Below, in pieces: positions 9,464-16,965 of a stretch of DNA of 64,000 nt; position 1 is the stretch's first letter, and each line of letters starts with the position of its first letter. A program made the translations under genes and the position numbers. Source of the stretch: Bacteroidales bacterium UBA1715 (GTDB lineage Bacteria > Bacteroidota > Bacteroidia > Bacteroidales > UBA1715); NCBI GenBank assembly GCA_002317135.1, contig DCIX01000036.1:50220-114219 (forward strand). The letters run 5' to 3'. Under the pieces are notes generated by a model that saw only the letters and a list, made by a program, of their open reading frames with translations, had not been told where the DNA came from and searched no databases.

Positions 9464-9471
9464 CAAAAATA
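9464..9471 (-). promoter_or_regulatory. -7 box of the rloAB-like operon
   Basis: Minus-strand TATTTTTG matches the Bacteroidota -7 consensus TAnnTTTG. Transcription would begin about 7-9 bp downstream, leaving a short leader before the ATG at 9442. This fixes the start choice of the ATPase. Confidence 0.5.
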
Positions 9472-9509
9472 ACCTTTTTTTACATTAAACAACCACAAAA
9501 CACAATATC

Positions 9510-9534
9510 TTTTTTGTAAGTCATTTACAAAAAA
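9510..9534. promoter_or_regulatory. Inverted repeat upstream of rloAB promoter
   Basis: TTTTTTGTAA and TTACAAAAAA form perfect 10-bp arms separated by 5 bp, about 40 bp upstream of the -7 box. The spacing and symmetry suit a dimeric regulator site. It could instead be a hairpin in a short transcript; there is no GC-rich stem to make it a terminator. Confidence 0.35.
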
Positions 9535-9607
9535 AGACAATCTTTAAGACTACATAATCTATTTATATGTGATACAAGTAGACGATACAAACCTTACCAT
9601 CACAAAA

Positions 9608-9720
9608 ATAATTCTTGCAAATCCATATAGAAAAATTCTCAAATCTCTGCAAAGAAATTCTCAAATATTCACCAGAAAATTCTCAATTCTTCAGGCAAAA
9701 ATTCTCAAATTATACACACA
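9608..9720. repeat. 22-bp-periodic repeat array, core AAATTCTCAAAT
   Basis: The 12-bp core AAATTCTCAAAT occurs at 9633-9644, 9655-9666, 9677-9688 (last part changed) and 9699-9710, each exactly 22 bp from the next. A degenerate fifth copy (AATTCTtgCAAAT) sits at 9610-9622. The 10 bp between cores vary. The array lies about 165-245 bp upstream of the rloA promoter. A 22-bp period is about two helical turns, so all cores face one side of the DNA, as expected for a cooperative protein-binding array. Confidence 0.8.
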
Positions 9721-9830
9721 ATAAATTAGCAATCAACAAGTTAACACAAATCACACACATCATTTTAACAAAGTACAGAACTATCCCTTTGGATTTTGTA
9801 ATTAGTTGAAAATTATTTCGGGATATCTTG

Positions 9831-9900
9831 TTACTTTTCTTTCAATAGCGAAAGAAAAGTAACCAAAAGAACGCCATCGACCCACGCCTTCGCTAAAAAA
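9831..9900. repeat. Solo left segment of the intergenic element found in full at 12593-13162
   Basis: TTACTTTTCTTTC (9831-9843) and GAAAGAAAAGTAA (9850-9862) form a perfect 13-bp hairpin. The following 38 bp (ACCAAAAGAACGCCATCGAC and on) match 12666-12702 almost base for base. It ends just before the stop of the M23 peptidase gene, so on the minus strand it may act as a transcript-end hairpin. No terminal repeats or target duplication are visible here, so this is a fragment. The rest of 9721-9830 shows nothing recognisable. Confidence 0.75.
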
Positions 9901-9904
9901 TGTA

Positions 9905-10864
9905 TCAATCAAACGACTGATTAGGTTGAATGGAAATTTGGCGGATTTCCTCAAACTCATTTGCAGATAAATCGTTTAAGAAATAGTTAATAGGATTAAC
10001 TTTTTGTCCGCTTTTTATAATTTCATAATGTAAGTGCGAACCGGTAGAAACGCCTGTATTTCCAACTAAAGCAATTACCTCGCCTCTCTTTACTTTTTGT
10101 CCTTTACGAACCAATAATTCGGAACAGTGAGCGTACATAGATTGGTATTTATAGCCATGATCCAGCACCACCGTTTTTCCATAGCCTCGTTCAAAATCGG
10201 CAGATTTCACTACCGCATCACCTGTTGCATAGATTTTTGTTCCCGAAGGGGCTACCAAATCTATACCAGAATGGGTACGCAAAGTCTTGTAAATCGGGTG
10301 CATACGGGTACCAAAACCAGAAACATATTTATATGTTTTCAATGGCTGAATGCTCGGAATATGTAACAACATTTCCTGCTTATTTTTCGCCAAATCAACA
10401 ATCGTGTCAAACGATAAGGATTGAATATACAATTTCTTAGTAAGCACATCTATGCGCTTATTTGTCTCCACAACCAATTCCATATTAGGAATAGCTTCCA
10501 GCTCCGCATATCGATTCACACCGCCAAAACCACCATTTCGAACAGCATCGGGAATAGGTTCCGACTCAAACACCATTCGATAGATATTGTTGTCCTTATC
10601 GGCCAAATCACCCAAAACAGTCTCCACGTTCTTCATACGACTATTCAAGTTTTTATATTGGCTGCGCAACATTTTATTCTCGTCCATTAACTGTTTTTCA
10701 CGGGCAGATGGAAAGAAGTGTAACCACGTAAACATAAACGCAAATCCCACTACTACAACAACGACAACATACGACAAAAGCATAAAAAAGATCTTCTTTG
10801 GAGATCGTTCTATCTTCTCGTAAGAAAGCGTTTCTGGATTATATCGGAATTTACTTTTTGACAT
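9905..10864 (-). CDS. M23 family metallopeptidase (LytM domain), membrane-anchored
   Basis: A 319-residue protein with a single N-terminal transmembrane helix (about residues 24-46), a periplasmic coiled coil (about 55-90) and a C-terminal LytM/M23 domain (about 180-292). The expected zinc ligands are all present: H198 and D202 in THSGIDLVAPSG, H246 in YAHCSEL and H279 in SHLHYEI. It is therefore predicted to be an active peptidoglycan endopeptidase working from the inner-membrane periplasmic face. A tail of about 25 residues follows. It has its own promoter (10882-10889). The neighbouring RimO gene lies 199 bp upstream on the same strand. Confidence 0.93.
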   Translation of the reverse strand: MSKSKFRYNPETLSYEKIERSPKKIFFMLLSYVVVVVVVGFAFMFTWLHFFPSAREKQLMDENKMLRSQYKNLNSRMKNVETVLGDLADKDNNIYRMVFESEPIPDAVRNGGFGGVNRYAELEAIPNMELVVETNKRIDVLTKKLYIQSLSFDTIVDLAKNKQEMLLHIPSIQPLKTYKYVSGFGTRMHPIYKTLRTHSGIDLVAPSGTKIYATGDAVVKSADFERGYGKTVVLDHGYKYQSMYAHCSELLVRKGQKVKRGEVIALVGNTGVSTGSHLHYEIIKSGQKVNPINYFLNDLSANEFEEIRQISIQPNQSFD

Positions 10865-10881
10865 AATTACATTATAAAATG

Positions 10882-10910
10882 CAAATATACAATTAATTGA
10901 GAATTGACAA
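10882..10910 (-). promoter_or_regulatory. Promoter of the M23 peptidase gene
   Basis: Minus-strand TATATTTG (10882-10889) is a perfect -7 box. A TTG supplied by the adjacent AATTGTC-type repeat (10908-10910) lies 18 bp upstream and may serve as the -33 element. Confidence 0.55.
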
Positions 10911-10985
10911 TTGAGAATTGAGAATTAAAACCGCATTTTATACAGTCCTATCTATAACAACAAGGGTTGATTTTGTTTGCAACAG

Positions 10986-11013
10986 GTAGAGACGGTGTGC
11001 ACACCGTCTCTAC
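10986..11013. repeat. 28-bp perfect palindrome (REP-like)
   Basis: The half-site GTAGAGACGGTGTG is followed at once by its exact reverse complement. A relative with a different centre lies at 29811-29840. Palindromes with GTAGAGACG arms recur between genes in many bacteria. Here it sits between rimO and the M23 gene and could form a strong hairpin in readthrough RNA. Confidence 0.85.
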
Positions 11014-11051
11014 AACGTAATGATTTGTTTTTTTATTAATCATTCAAAAAC

Positions 11052-11086
11052 AATTGTCCATTATCAATTATCAATTGTTAATTTCC
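11052..11086. repeat. AATTGTC/AATTATC heptamer repeat overlapping the rimO stop
   Basis: Several 7-bp units of the type CAATTGT/CAATTAT run together here and overlap the last codons of rimO. Related runs occur at 10892-10927, 12514-12538, 13167-13200, 19387-19424, 20941-20968 and 22413-22466, always in gene-flanking DNA. Confidence 0.7.
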
Positions 11087-12356
11087 CTGTCAAATCGTAT
11101 GTATCGGCGGCGGTAATTTGTACGTTGTAAAACTCTCCCACCTTCAATCGTTTGTCGGCAATAAACACTTCGTTATCGACTTCGAACGCGTCGTATTGAG
11201 TACGACCGATTACGCCATCTGACTCTTTTCGGTCAATTAAAACTTTAAACGTCTTTCCTACTTTTTCGTTATTCTTCTTTAACGAAATTTCTTGTTGTAG
11301 GTTCATAATTATCTCTTGACGTTCTTGTTTTACTTTTTCTGGAATACTGTTTCTGTAATTTTCACCAGCAAAGGTACCTTCTTCATGGGAATATGTAAAG
11401 ACTCCAAGTCTGTCGAATTCTGCCTGTTTTACAAAATCTACCAACTTTTGAAACTCTTTTTCTGTTTCGCCCGGATGACCGACAATCAAACTGGTACGAA
11501 TTGCAATGTCGGGAACCTTGGTTTTTAATTTCTCCATCAGATCAAAGGTTTCTTTTTCGCTAAAGAAACGACGCATTTTCGTCAACACTTTGTCTGATGC
11601 ATGTTGAAACGGAATGTCAATATAATGACAAACTTTCGACAACTGGTTCATGGAATCCAAGACTTCCAGAGGGAAACTGTTCGGATACAGATAATGGAGA
11701 CGAATCCACTCCAAGCCATCTATTGGCTGCAACTGTTCCAACAATTCCGCCAACACATTACGTTTATATAAATCGTAACCGAAAAACGACAAATCCTGGG
11801 CAATCAACGAAAGTTCTTTCGCACCATTTTTCACTAAAAATTTTGCTTCTTTTACAAGATTTTCCAACGGTTCAGAAATGTATTTTCCTCGTATAGAAGG
11901 AATTGCACAAAATGCACACGAACGATTACATCCCTCCGCCAATTTTAAATATGCCAAATGATTAGGAGACGAAACCACACGTTCTTGTAACAAAGTTTCT
12001 TGCTTTTCTACTTGTAGTGCATGCAACACGTCGTCGAAACCACGAGCACCAAAGAACGAATCCACTTCGGGAATTTCGGCACGAAGTTCATCAGCATATC
12101 GTTGCGAAAGGCAACCCATAACATACAAGTTCTTAATCTTGCCAGCCTGTTTTGCCTGAACAGCACTCAAAATGGTATTGATAGACTCCTGCTTTGCATC
12201 GTGGATAAATCCACAGGTATTGATAATGACAATATCGGTAAACTTCTCTGAATCAAAGCAAAGCTTATAATTCATAGCCGACAACTGTCGTGCTAATTTT
12301 TCTGAATCCACCGTGTTTTTCGAACAACCTAATGTGATAATGTTTACCGATTGCAT
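11064..12356 (-). CDS. rimO: Ribosomal protein S12 methylthiotransferase RimO
   Basis: A 430-residue radical-SAM methylthiotransferase. The N-terminal UPF0004 domain provides three cysteines for one cluster (LGCSKNTVDSE, INTCGFI, VMGCLSQRY). The radical-SAM domain has the CxxxCxxC motif in GCNRSCAFCAIPSIRGKY. A C-terminal TRAM domain follows from about residue 365. RimO adds a methylthio group to the conserved aspartate of ribosomal protein S12. The NTVDSE and IRGKY signatures favour RimO over MiaB. The last codons (TIDN, stop) fall inside an intergenic heptamer repeat, so the C-terminal end seems to have been remodelled by it. A clear -7 box lies just upstream. Confidence 0.95.
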   Translation of the reverse strand: MQSVNIITLGCSKNTVDSEKLARQLSAMNYKLCFDSEKFTDIVIINTCGFIHDAKQESINTILSAVQAKQAGKIKNLYVMGCLSQRYADELRAEIPEVDSFFGARGFDDVLHALQVEKQETLLQERVVSSPNHLAYLKLAEGCNRSCAFCAIPSIRGKYISEPLENLVKEAKFLVKNGAKELSLIAQDLSFFGYDLYKRNVLAELLEQLQPIDGLEWIRLHYLYPNSFPLEVLDSMNQLSKVCHYIDIPFQHASDKVLTKMRRFFSEKETFDLMEKLKTKVPDIAIRTSLIVGHPGETEKEFQKLVDFVKQAEFDRLGVFTYSHEEGTFAGENYRNSIPEKVKQERQEIIMNLQQEISLKKNNEKVGKTFKVLIDRKESDGVIGRTQYDAFEVDNEVFIADKRLKVGEFYNVQITAADTYDLTGKLTIDN

Positions 12357-12372
12357 AGTCTATTGTTTTCTG

Positions 12373-12380
12373 CAAAATTA
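12373..12380 (-). promoter_or_regulatory. -7 box of rimO
   Basis: Minus-strand TAATTTTG is an exact TAnnTTTG match 17 bp upstream of the rimO ATG. No -33 TTTG is seen at the usual distance. Confidence 0.5.
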
Positions 12381-12384
12381 AAAT

Positions 12385-12592
12385 ATCTAGTGATTAATGA
12401 TTAGTGATTAGTGATTAATTCTATACAAACGTAAAATTTCACATTAATATGTATTTACTGGGGGAAAAGGCCGGAGTAGACCCCCGTCCCGACATTTATC
12501 ATTCAAAATAATTATCAATTATCCATTGTCAATTAACCAACCCATCCCAACAATACTAGTCATTCATCATTGAACTATAACCATTAAAATAA
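12385..12592. other. Non-coding spacer with short repeats
   Basis: This spacer holds a run of TGATTAGTGATTA-type octamers (12390-12420), a small hairpin with a GGGGG (12460-12464) and CCCCC (12481-12485) stem, and a heptamer repeat (12514-12538). I see no gene or RNA signature. It ends at the 8-bp direct repeat that flanks the MITE-like element. Confidence 0.6.
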
Positions 12593-13162
12593 GGGAATGA
12601 TATACTAGTTGGCAATGGAAAAAGTGAAGTCATGCTACTTTTCTTTCTATAGCGAAAGAAAAGTAACCAAAAGAACGCCATCGACCCACGCCTTCGCAAA
12701 AAAACGACTGCATTCCGCTAAAGGATTTGGAATGCCGCGTGGTTAGATTTCACAATGGCATTGCCGGAGGCATCAAATCCTTTTTTACGCTTCATTCCGT
12801 CGTTTTTCTTAACGCTCATTCGTGAAGTCGAGAAAGGTCTTCCTTTTTTATGTTTTTCTATGCGAAATACAATGTCTTATATTTTCGGGCTATCATCCAT
12901 GTAAAAACAACAAAACCGATTCAGCTGCGCGCGTTAAGAAAATCGCCGTAGGTCGGCGTAAAGAAAAAGACGATTGTTGCGGAGTTTACGGAGCAACTCA
13001 TAGTCTTTTTTAGCCGTCCGAAGGTGATTTTTAGCGAAGCAGGTGTTCGGCGGGGTTCTTTGGTTCTTTCTTGAGCTGCAGCAAGAAAGAACAAGAACAT
13101 ACACCAAAATTCTAACGAACAAATGTGTAATAAATTATACTGCCAAGATGTATATCATTTCC
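12593..13162. mobile_element. MITE-like element, copy A (570 bp, 8-bp target duplication)
   Basis: The ends are inverted repeats of 22 bp: GATATACTAGTTGGCA at 12599-12614 pairs imperfectly with TGCCAAGATGTATATC at 13141-13156, and both termini begin with GG. Identical octamers TAAAATAA flank the ends (12585-12592 and 13163-13170), as a target-site duplication would. The interior has no transposase. It holds a 12-bp hairpin (TACTTTTCTTTC, 12636-12647/12654-12665), a long imperfect hairpin (about 12704-12806) and an 11-bp hairpin (GTTCTTTCTTG ... CAAGAAAGAAC, about 13063-13092). The right 290 bp recur at 26100-26390. Short open frames inside it look accidental. Confidence 0.82.
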
Positions 13163-13198
13163 TAAAATAATTGTCAATTGTCCATTTTCAACTGTCAA

Positions 13199-16100
13199 TT
13201 ATTTCACAAACGGTATCCGTTGTTTCTGATTATCTTGTTCTATTATCAACACATATCGTCCTGATGGTAATTCCATGGTATCCATTGAAATGGTATGATA
13301 CCCAGCTTCTATGTCGTTCCATTCCTTGCTTATACGAATTTTTCCATTTTCGTCAATACAAGAAACTACGATAGTACCTTTACGTTTAACATTAAAAGCA
13401 ACTGTTGCTTCTTTTCCTACTGGATTTGGTGCGACATAATAAACAGTAAACTCATTGGTTTTGTCCATGCAGTAGCTATCGCTAAAATATACTTTGTATT
13501 CTTCTGGAGAAACAATTTCTGCCGTAACGCATACATATTTTGGCAACGTGCCGTTTATTGATTTTGTCTTTGCTGCAAACACATAATCCAAGACTGTTCC
13601 TGGCTCTAACGCTCCGTTCCAACTCTCCGCCAACGAAGCCATATCGGGAGTCGACAATAATAATTCTATATTACTTATCGCAACATTACCACTATTTAAT
13701 ATCTGTACGGCATAACTCACAAAACCATTGGCATCGATGCTGGCACGCACATCGGTTATTTGCAATTGTTCATCTGCCAATGTTAACGGAATACGTTTGG
13801 TTATAGAATCACGGCAATCGTGAACAGAATGTGCCACTAATTTAGCATACGATGTTTCCTTGTCGGTAAATAAATAACTTGGATCTTCGATTGTTTCCAC
13901 CTCTTTTTGCTCGAATGTCCACGTATAGGCAACAGCATGTTTCGACTCGTTTGTAAAGTTCACGAACAATGGTTCTGCTCCTTTTTTCGGGAAGAATGTG
14001 AAATCTGCCTGTGGTTGGGCATCGATAACTATAGCCGACATCGTTGCTGCCTGACAACCAGCTTCTGTTGTTACTTGTAAAGAGACTGGATACAAACCAG
14101 ACCGTTGCAAAACAAACGAAGGTCTCTCTTCCGTAAACGTAAGCGAGTCAGCTATTTGCCATACATACGAGGCGATATTATCGCGACTTTTTCCTGAGTT
14201 TTGCAAGATTATCTCCGTTCCTACACAGGTAAACATGGTATCCATGCGAGGTTCTGGAATAGCATACGGACGCAAGGTATCGCGACCAATGTTCAAACAA
14301 CCGTTAAATGTTTTTGCATACAATTCAATAATATGCGTAGTTGTATCGGTAGTTTTGTAAGCCAACAATGACGAATAGCTTCGCTTTTGCGTATGGTCTA
14401 TCAACCAATAGGCCTCTTGTTGTGCGTTATAAACTGGATAATCCGTAGCATCGAAAAATAAAACCGTATCGCCTACACACACATCCTTATGCACCAAAGT
14501 AATTTTTGTAGATGCAACCACTTGAATTTCATCTTCTTTTGTTGCCGTACAACCTTGATCGGATGTAATCGTTAATTTTACAGGAATCAAACGAACCTCA
14601 TCGGACAAAACCTGTACGGATTTTTCGGAAGAAGAATTACCATCCACATCCCAACTATACGTAGTAATTTCGCCAGCAGCAATCTTAGAGGTAGAAGTAA
14701 TTTCACGTTCTGTATATTGGCACGCAATTAACGGAGAAAACGAAGCCGTTGGTGTTGGATGAATGTGAATGGTATCAAACAACACGCCCACACATCCTTC
14801 CTCATTTCGAGCCCGTATTTGTATTGGATATGAGCCCCAAGTTGGGAATTGGTGATTTACCATATCGCCAACCAAGGTGTCGTTTTCCATAAACCAAGTA
14901 TGTTCCACTATTTCGGTATTATCGGTAGTATGTGAATTTTGAAGGATTTGCGTTATGTTTCCATCGCACAACTTCTCGGCGACAAAGTTCACGATAGGTG
15001 CAACGCCATGGACTGCTATGACGACCGTATCTTTTGCGACACAATTATTGCTATCGACAACCGCTACCGAATATTTTCCAGGAGCATCAACAACACAATA
15101 CGAAGTTTCCTCGCCATTGAACCATTCGTAGGATTTTGCATATTCCGCACCAGTTTGTAGTTGTATAACATTACCTTTACACAACAACGTATCAGGTCCT
15201 AACGAAGCTGTTTTCGGAAACGAATCGACCGTAATCGTAACTGGTTTCGATGTAATAAAATATCCAGCATTATCAGTTACCGTAACCGAATACGTACCTG
15301 CTTTCGTTATCACAATTGCTTGTGACGTTTCCCCCGTACTCCACGCATACGTATAATCACCAGCAAGCCCACAATCCCATTTCAATGTATCACCAAGACA
15401 AAGAATTTGATTTGGAATCTGGTTGATTTCCGGAAAATCGATTTGTATGGTATCAACATACTCATATCCCCAATCATCCGTTACAAACACACTATATTCA
15501 CCAGATTTATTCACTTGTATAGATTGCGAAGTTTCCCCCGTACTCCATTCTATTGTTTGAAAATAACTTCTATCGGGAACAGTTAAAGTAATAGGTTTAA
15601 ATCCATAAGTAACTACGGTATCTTTTCCAAGCGAAAACTGTTCACGTTCTGTCCCTGGAAAATATTTTGAACGAAGATAGTTTTCAACTGATTGACGTTC
15701 AATATTGGAAAGAGGACGATTATAGAAAATGAGTTCGGCAATGTCGCCGTTGAGAAACAAACCTTCATAGGGTGGAACCGACCCGCTTTTATTATTATAA
15801 CCTCCAATTAAAAAATCAAAATTGGAGGTCATGCCTGTCACAGGCGGTATTTCTAACATAGAATAAAAGCCACTTTGAAACAATGACATATAGTTTTTAG
15901 AAAAATCTATTCTCGTAGAAAATAAATCATATTCACCAATATGTGCATTTCCTGTTGGCATATAATTCGTATTACCTATTTGTATCAAAAACTCAGGTTT
16001 TGATTCATATATTAAACAATTTCTATTTTTTATGGATCCTAAATACGATTTTGCATAAAACGACGCATCTTTCTTTTTTGTCATACATACAACAAAAACA

Positions 16101-16426
16101 GTTTGTCCTTGACTTCCCACATTTAAAACATTTCCACCATTCAAATAATCATTTCCATCAAAACGCAATACCGCATGATTATTCAATTCTGATACCTCCT
16201 TAACCAACATTGGTGCCCAATCTTCGATCTCTTGTGTAACAGTTGTACTTTCGTCAATACTTACCCAATTGGAAACCAGTGTGTTATTGTCCTGTTTAAC
16301 AGAATCTGCACACCACCAGGCAGACAAACCACTTATTGCCGTAGGATTAACTTGCGCATATATTGCTGAAGACAGTATAAAGAAAACGACACAAAAACTT
16401 ATAATATTTGTAATTACTTTTTTCAC
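13199..16426 (-). CDS. Large T9SS cargo protein with LamG-like and PKD/Ig-like domains
   Basis: A 1075-residue exported protein. It begins with a signal peptide (cleavage after about residue 25, ...SSAIYAQ). A LamG/concanavalin-like domain follows (about 30-255, with AVLRFDGNDYL and GDIAELIFYNRPLS). Then come two Ig-like repeats with WSTGETSQ (about 290-400), several PKD-like domains (about 400-880) and a CARDB-like domain (about 885-990). The last 80 or so residues (YYVAPNPVGKEA onward, ending in SGRYVLIIEQDNQKQRIPFVK-type strands) form a type A T9SS sorting domain. Such proteins cross the outer membrane by T9SS and are often anchored to surface lipopolysaccharide. Translation starts at a GTG that overlaps the acyltransferase stop (GTGA), coupling it to the glycan genes. 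No catalytic motif is visible; adhesin is the best guess. Confidence 0.85.
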   Translation of the reverse strand: MKKVITNIISFCVVFFILSSAIYAQVNPTAISGLSAWWCADSVKQDNNTLVSNWVSIDESTTVTQEIEDWAPMLVKEVSELNNHAVLRFDGNDYLNGGNVLNVGSQGQTVFVVCMTKKKDASFYAKSYLGSIKNRNCLIYESKPEFLIQIGNTNYMPTGNAHIGEYDLFSTRIDFSKNYMSLFQSGFYSMLEIPPVTGMTSNFDFLIGGYNNKSGSVPPYEGLFLNGDIAELIFYNRPLSNIERQSVENYLRSKYFPGTEREQFSLGKDTVVTYGFKPITLTVPDRSYFQTIEWSTGETSQSIQVNKSGEYSVFVTDDWGYEYVDTIQIDFPEINQIPNQILCLGDTLKWDCGLAGDYTYAWSTGETSQAIVITKAGTYSVTVTDNAGYFITSKPVTITVDSFPKTASLGPDTLLCKGNVIQLQTGAEYAKSYEWFNGEETSYCVVDAPGKYSVAVVDSNNCVAKDTVVIAVHGVAPIVNFVAEKLCDGNITQILQNSHTTDNTEIVEHTWFMENDTLVGDMVNHQFPTWGSYPIQIRARNEEGCVGVLFDTIHIHPTPTASFSPLIACQYTEREITSTSKIAAGEITTYSWDVDGNSSSEKSVQVLSDEVRLIPVKLTITSDQGCTATKEDEIQVVASTKITLVHKDVCVGDTVLFFDATDYPVYNAQQEAYWLIDHTQKRSYSSLLAYKTTDTTTHIIELYAKTFNGCLNIGRDTLRPYAIPEPRMDTMFTCVGTEIILQNSGKSRDNIASYVWQIADSLTFTEERPSFVLQRSGLYPVSLQVTTEAGCQAATMSAIVIDAQPQADFTFFPKKGAEPLFVNFTNESKHAVAYTWTFEQKEVETIEDPSYLFTDKETSYAKLVAHSVHDCRDSITKRIPLTLADEQLQITDVRASIDANGFVSYAVQILNSGNVAISNIELLLSTPDMASLAESWNGALEPGTVLDYVFAAKTKSINGTLPKYVCVTAEIVSPEEYKVYFSDSYCMDKTNEFTVYYVAPNPVGKEATVAFNVKRKGTIVVSCIDENGKIRISKEWNDIEAGYHTISMDTMELPSGRYVLIIEQDNQKQRIPFVK

Positions 16427-16965
16427 AATTCTATACTCAACATTTTTTTTGATCTATTTTTTACAAATCTTGCAGGAATGCCATAACAAATAGACCAACA
16501 AGGAAGCGATTTTGTTACTAATGACATAGCACCCACAGCAACACCTTCACCAATTTCCACTCCAGGTAAAATAGTTGCATTTGTTCCTATTTGGGAATAC
16601 TTTTTTACAATGACCTTAGCGTAAGTTACATTTCGATATTTTTCCTCCACCATAGGCCCAACCAACGCACTACCTGAGAAATCATCCGTAACACTTAAGA
16701 TAGTACATCTTGGAGATAATCCAGTATAATCTTCCATTTCAATACCACCTCCACCATATAATGCAGAATAAGCAGATATATGGATATGCGAGCCTAATTT
16801 TATGTTTCCTGAAAGTATACAGAAATCATCTATTCTTACATTATTCCCTATTACTATCGTTTCAGGCGAATACAAAGAAGCTTTTCTGCTAATCAATACA
16901 TTAGTTCCCAAAGACCGAAATCCCAAATTCTTCAAGTCCTCTTCTGTATAAAATGATGTTATCAT
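16423..16965 (-). CDS. Left-handed beta-helix (hexapeptide) acyltransferase
   Basis: A 180-residue hexapeptide-repeat protein: runs such as IVIGNNVRIDDFCILSG and IVKKYSQIGTNATILPG form turns of a left-handed beta helix, with an YGGGGIEMEDYTGLSP loop. The C-terminal GAMSLVTKSLPCWSICYGIPARFV is the classic end of sugar O- or N-acetyltransferases of the WbbJ/CysE type. It sits directly after a sugar aminotransferase (ATGA overlap), which suggests N-acylation of the amino sugar made by that enzyme. O-acetylation cannot be excluded. Its stop overlaps the GTG start of the T9SS cargo gene. Confidence 0.88.
   Translation of the reverse strand: MITSFYTEEDLKNLGFRSLGTNVLISRKASLYSPETIVIGNNVRIDDFCILSGNIKLGSHIHISAYSALYGGGGIEMEDYTGLSPRCTILSVTDDFSGSALVGPMVEEKYRNVTYAKVIVKKYSQIGTNATILPGVEIGEGVAVGAMSLVTKSLPCWSICYGIPARFVKNRSKKMLSIEL

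Noticed and set aside
9608..9720. CRISPR array
   Set aside because: Cores are only 12 bp with 10-bp spacers, and no cas gene is present.
9615..9809. 64-codon plus-strand open frame across the 22-bp repeat array
   Set aside because: 22 is not a multiple of 3, so the repeats do not encode a repeated peptide; there is no promoter and no family resemblance. The repeats are better read as DNA sites.
12822..13122. Two short open frames inside MITE copy A (12822-13013 plus, 12934-13122 minus)
   Set aside because: They lie across hairpins of the element, have no promoter or family match and are not intact in copy B.
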